Below, piece after piece: positions 61,469 through 64,000 of a DNA stretch of 64,000 nucleotides. Both the position numbers and the translations under genes were made by a program. This DNA comes from Moraxellaceae bacterium. GTDB taxonomy: Bacteria; Pseudomonadota; Gammaproteobacteria; Burkholderiales; Rhodocyclaceae. How positions within the stretch are numbered: position 1 is the stretch's first letter; the number at the start of each line of letters is the position of its first letter. The DNA lies in assembly GCA_031119205.1 (NCBI GenBank), contig JAVHYF010000005.1, forward strand, positions 101,288-165,287, in the 5' to 3' direction. The notes under the pieces are model-generated. The model did no database searches and was not told where the DNA came from. It saw only the letters and a list, made by a program, of their open reading frames with translations.

Positions 61469-61966
61469 CTAAGCCGCCGTCAGCCCACCACGACCGCTGC
61501 GCAGGCGGCGCACCTGCAGGGTGGCGCCTGCCAGGAAGAACACGAAGATGATGCCTACCACCGTCTGCAGGGTCGGATCGTCCGGCCCGCTGAACAGTGG
61601 TGCGCCTACCGGTACGCGCGTGAAGGTTTCGGTCAGGCCGGGAATCATGTGGAAGAAGAAGGTCAGCGAGTAGCTCACCGTCGCGACATAAGGCGACAGC
61701 TTGCCCAGGCGCCCGCTACCTGCCCAGGCCGCCAGCGCCAGCACCAACAGGGTCAGGATGCCGAGCACATGCGGGGGGCCGAAACCACCGCGCTGGAAGA
61801 TGCCGAAGCCGGTCAGACAGGTCAGTACCGTCGTCCATACGTAGACCTGTCCGGCGCGGGTGTGCAGCGAGATGTCGCGTTCGCGCAGCAGGCACAGCAG
61901 GCCGGCGGCCACCGCAACCAGTGCGATCGCGGTATGGAAGGTACCCAGTGTCGTCAGTCCGGACAT
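61469..61966 (-). CDS. Small integral membrane protein of unknown function
   Basis: A 165-residue protein with about five hydrophobic helices (residues about 5-25, 43-60, 66-82, 90-110, 135-152), resembling DUF2306-like membrane proteins in layout but with no motif I can name. Conserved-looking residues include a His in FHTAIAL, a His in LHTRAGQ and a His in FFFHMIPGL, which could bind haem or metal. It is monocistronic. Confidence 0.7.
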   Translation of the reverse strand: MSGLTTLGTFHTAIALVAVAAGLLCLLRERDISLHTRAGQVYVWTTVLTCLTGFGIFQRGGFGPPHVLGILTLLVLALAAWAGSGRLGKLSPYVATVSYSLTFFFHMIPGLTETFTRVPVGAPLFSGPDDPTLQTVVGIIFVFFLAGATLQVRRLRSGRGGLTAA

Positions 61967-62372
61967 GGTGACTCCTTGGCTGCAGGGGAAGGGTTCTTCC
62001 GGAGCGCTACCGGTGCGTAGTGGCGGCTCTCCGGTTCAGCTTGGACCAGCCCCGCACCGACTGCAATGCGTCCGGGCGGATGAGCGGAATGTTCATCGAC
62101 CACCGTCGGCCGTCAGCGGATCGACGGTCTCCGCATGTGCGTCGCGTGGTCGCCGGCTACGCGGCCCTGTTGTTGCGCTGGGTTGTGCCCCGCATGACCA
62201 CGATGACCCGCGTGACCCGTATGTCATGCGAGCAACTCCCGGAGGGGCAGGGCGGCTCCCGCTTCGCTGTGCCATGCTTGCGTAGACGCACCGGGCCAGG
62301 GATTGCAGGAAACCGGAGCCGGGAAGTCGGAGCCAGGAAGTCGGAGCCGGATATACGGCAAGCGGAGGGAAG
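61967..62372. other. Intergenic region upstream of the thioesterase gene
   Basis: About 400 bases without a supported gene; the frames in it are Arg/Pro-rich shadows. It holds a threefold 14-bp tandem repeat at 62315-62356, 16 bases before the thioesterase start. No tRNA or clear promoter was recognised. Confidence 0.55.
62315..62356. repeat. Three tandem 14-bp repeats
   Basis: The unit GGAGCCGGGAAGTC occurs at 62315-62328, with one change (GGAGCCAGGAAGTC) at 62329-62342, and degenerates at 62343-62356 (GGAGCCGGATATAC). It lies in the leader of the thioesterase gene. Confidence 0.85.
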
Positions 62373-62816
62373 ATGTTCGAGAAGACATTCGTCGCCGGTT
62401 GGGGCGACATGGACTACAACGCGCACATGCGCAACACCGCCTACCTCGACAAGGCGGCGGACCTGCGCATGATGTTCTTTGCGGAGCATGGCCTGCCGAT
62501 GAGCGAGTTCATGCGCCTGCGCGTCGGGCCGGTGGTGATGCGCGACGAGATCGAGTACTTCCGTGAAGTGAAGCTGCTACAGGACTTGCGCGTCGGGTTG
62601 ATGCTGGCCGGTGTGTCGCCGGACGGCAGCCGCTTCCGCCTGCGCAACCTGTTCTGGGTGGGCGAGACGCTGGTGGCGCGGGTTACCAGCACAGGTGGCT
62701 GGCTGGACCTGCAGGCGCGCAAACTGGTGGCACCGCCCGAATTGATCATGGCCGCCCAGGCGGATATGGCACGCAGCGAGGATTTCGCGGAACTGCCCTC
62801 CAGCCTGAAAGGCTGA
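62373..62816 (+). CDS. Acyl-CoA thioesterase (4HBT hotdog family)
   Basis: A 147-residue hotdog-fold protein with the 4-hydroxybenzoyl-CoA thioesterase-type motif GWGDMDYNAHMRNTAYLD (Asp12/Asp14 and the N-x-H segment) and a following helix. The later strands (IEYFREVKLLQDLRVGLMLAG, FRLRNLFWVGETLVARVTSTGGWLDL) complete the fold. Substrate unknown. The gene stands alone behind a tandem-repeat leader. Confidence 0.88.
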   Translation: MFEKTFVAGWGDMDYNAHMRNTAYLDKAADLRMMFFAEHGLPMSEFMRLRVGPVVMRDEIEYFREVKLLQDLRVGLMLAGVSPDGSRFRLRNLFWVGETLVARVTSTGGWLDLQARKLVAPPELIMAAQADMARSEDFAELPSSLKG

Positions 62817-62836
62817 GGGGCCCGCGTGAGCCGGCC

Positions 62837-63391
62837 CTAGGTCTGATCGATCTCGTTGGCGTCGTCGGCCCTGCGCCGGCGAGCGGGTTTGTCGTCGCGC
62901 TTGCGCTGCGGGATGTGCTTTTCCAGATGCGGTAGCAGGCCCAGCACGATGAGCCCCAGCACGGTAGCGAGAATGGCCGTGACTTCGCGGCCGAGTCCGG
63001 CGGCAATGCCCACCGCGGCGGTCAGCCAGATGCTGGCCGCCGTGGTCAGGCCCTTGATCTTCTCCTGCTCGCTCAGCTTGATGATCGCCCCGCCGCCCAG
63101 GAAGCCGATGCCGGTGATGATCCCCTGCAGGACCCGGCTCATGTCGTTCGGTGCGATGCCCGCCATCGCGGGTGCCAGCACGAACATCGCGGCTCCCAGT
63201 GCCACCAGCATGTGGGTGCGCAGGCCGGCGTCGCTGTCATGGCGTTCGCGATCCAGGCCGATCAGCCCGCCGAGCAGCAGGGCGACGCAGAGCCGCACGG
63301 TGACGCGGGTGAGCTCGGTGATGTCGTCCAGGTCCGAGAATTCAGCGCGCACGGTCTGGACGATCTGCTGCCAGAGGTCGGCCTCGTTCAT
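62837..63391 (-). CDS. MgtC/SapB family membrane protein
   Basis: A 184-residue inner-membrane protein. It has the family segment VRLCVALLLGGLIGLDRERHDSDAGLRTHMLVALGAAMFV (residues about 29-68) with the conserved R-x-x-A/G-GLRTH pattern, followed by GIGFLGGGAIIKLSEQEKIKGLTTAASIWLTAAVGIAAGLG. It lacks the C-terminal soluble ACT-like domain of full-length MgtC and ends in an Arg/Lys-rich tail. Roles in this family include magnesium stress and virulence; none can be assigned here. Confidence 0.9.
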   Translation of the reverse strand: MNEADLWQQIVQTVRAEFSDLDDITELTRVTVRLCVALLLGGLIGLDRERHDSDAGLRTHMLVALGAAMFVLAPAMAGIAPNDMSRVLQGIITGIGFLGGGAIIKLSEQEKIKGLTTAASIWLTAAVGIAAGLGREVTAILATVLGLIVLGLLPHLEKHIPQRKRDDKPARRRRADDANEIDQT

Positions 63392-63428
63392 GTCGTCAGT
63401 GCGGCTGTCGCCAAGCCTGTGGTGGGGT

Positions 63429-63959
63429 TCATTGCAGGGCCAGGGCGGCGAAGCTCACGAAGCTGGTGTAGAGCGCCCACAAAACGGATGGCGTCAGCCA
63501 CCACGCGGCTTCCGCCGAGGACTTGGCAACGTGCCATGTGGTGGCGGTCACCATCAGCAGGGACGCCAGATTGAGCAGGCTGGCGGCGTAGGCTCCTGCA
63601 CTCACCATCAGCGCCTGATGGACCAGGCCCCAGGCGATCAGGGCGACCACCCAGCGTGATTCACGACGGCCTTCGCCACCGCTGCTCCAGGTCTTCCAGC
63701 GTGCGACACCCCACATCGGGAAGATGAGCGCGCACGCCAGCAGGCTGAGCCAGGGAGAAGGCGCGAAAGGGGTTTCTTCCTGCAATGGCAGGTTGTTCGC
63801 GCCTGCCATGGCATACATCAGCGCCTGTACGGCAAGGACCAGCAGCAGCGGCACGAAGGCGTTGAGCCAGAGCCGCCGCGTGGCGATCTGCTGGAAGCGG
63901 GGCGGCGTGGTGGATTGTCGGGTGGCGCCCGATGGGGCGACGAGTGTGCTGGAGTACAT
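63429..63959 (-). CDS. Hypothetical membrane protein
   Basis: A 176-residue protein with about four to five hydrophobic helices (residues about 32-52, 68-83, 103-120, 123-140, 152-172). No family motif is recognised. The hydrophilic N terminus (MYSSTLVAPSGATRQSTTPP) lacks a signal peptide. The gene lies 37 bases upstream of the MgtC-family gene on the same strand, so the two may be co-transcribed. Function unknown. Confidence 0.65.
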   Translation of the reverse strand: MYSSTLVAPSGATRQSTTPPRFQQIATRRLWLNAFVPLLLVLAVQALMYAMAGANNLPLQEETPFAPSPWLSLLACALIFPMWGVARWKTWSSGGEGRRESRWVVALIAWGLVHQALMVSAGAYAASLLNLASLLMVTATTWHVAKSSAEAAWWLTPSVLWALYTSFVSFAALALQ

Positions 63960-64000
63960 GTGCGCTCTCCTTACGGGCTTGGCCCGGAACCAGCAGGCTC

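Overview
The window is high-GC bacterial chromosome with densely packed genes on both strands. It most resembles a betaproteobacterium of the Rhodocyclales (Azoarcus/Thauera/Zoogloea-like). This rests on gene families and gene order (sucC-sucD-TerC; rhodanese-grxC-secB-SH3-gpsA divergent from gpmA-envC-ctpA; hrcA/nadK-recN) and was not checked by a search. No rRNA, tRNA, insertion sequence, prophage or CRISPR array was seen.

Layout. 1-8.2 kb: succinyl-CoA synthetase (sucCD), a TerC-type membrane protein, an ornithine cyclodeaminase-family enzyme, a double-FHA protein, a metallo-beta-lactamase-fold hydrolase and a GAF-containing GspE/PilB-type ATPase. 8.2-14 kb: a chemoreceptor, mnmC, a dienelactone hydrolase-like protein and a small outer-membrane beta-barrel protein. 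14-19.2 kb: a uronate catabolism operon (uxuA, SDR fructuronate reductase, uxaC, a second SDR) with a divergent GntR/FadR regulator, bounded by strong hairpin terminators. 19.2-25.5 kb: housekeeping genes (gpsA, secB, grxC, rhodanese; gpmA, envC, ctpA).

25.8-49.3 kb: a complete type VI secretion system on the minus strand, in transcription order tssB-tssC-hcp-tssE-tssF-tssG-(small gene)-tssH-(two genes)-vgrG-(three genes)-PAAR-(one gene)-tssA-tssJ-tssK-tssL-tssM. All 13 core components and a PAAR tip are present. The cargo segment between tssH and tssA holds several small proteins of unknown function. Three carry residue patterns of cysteine enzymes: a YopT/C58-like protease, a T-x-x-L-x-G-C deamidase-like protein and an N-C-Y-A-x-A protein. 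TssM is unusually long and ends in what looks like a peptidoglycan-binding SPOR domain after an Ala/Pro-rich linker.

49.7-53.5 kb: a tightly overlapping three-gene operon consisting of a HAMP-type membrane sensor without an output domain, a protein in which a periplasmic sensor and HAMP segment are fused to a complete MFS transporter, and an ABC-type substrate-binding protein with no ABC permease or ATPase beside it. This is the best candidate here for an undescribed signalling/transport system. 53.5-64 kb: an Hsp33 homologue lacking all four redox-switch cysteines, an ArsC/YffB-like protein, a small membrane protein, hemH, a YidD-like protein, hrcA, nadK, recN, an esterase-like hydrolase, a thioesterase, an MgtC-family protein and two unknown membrane proteins.

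Where an N-terminal extension of the reading frame was implausible, the start was moved to the codon supported by family alignment, ribosome-binding site or overlap with the upstream gene. Long reading frames antisense to these genes are GC-driven shadows and are omitted.
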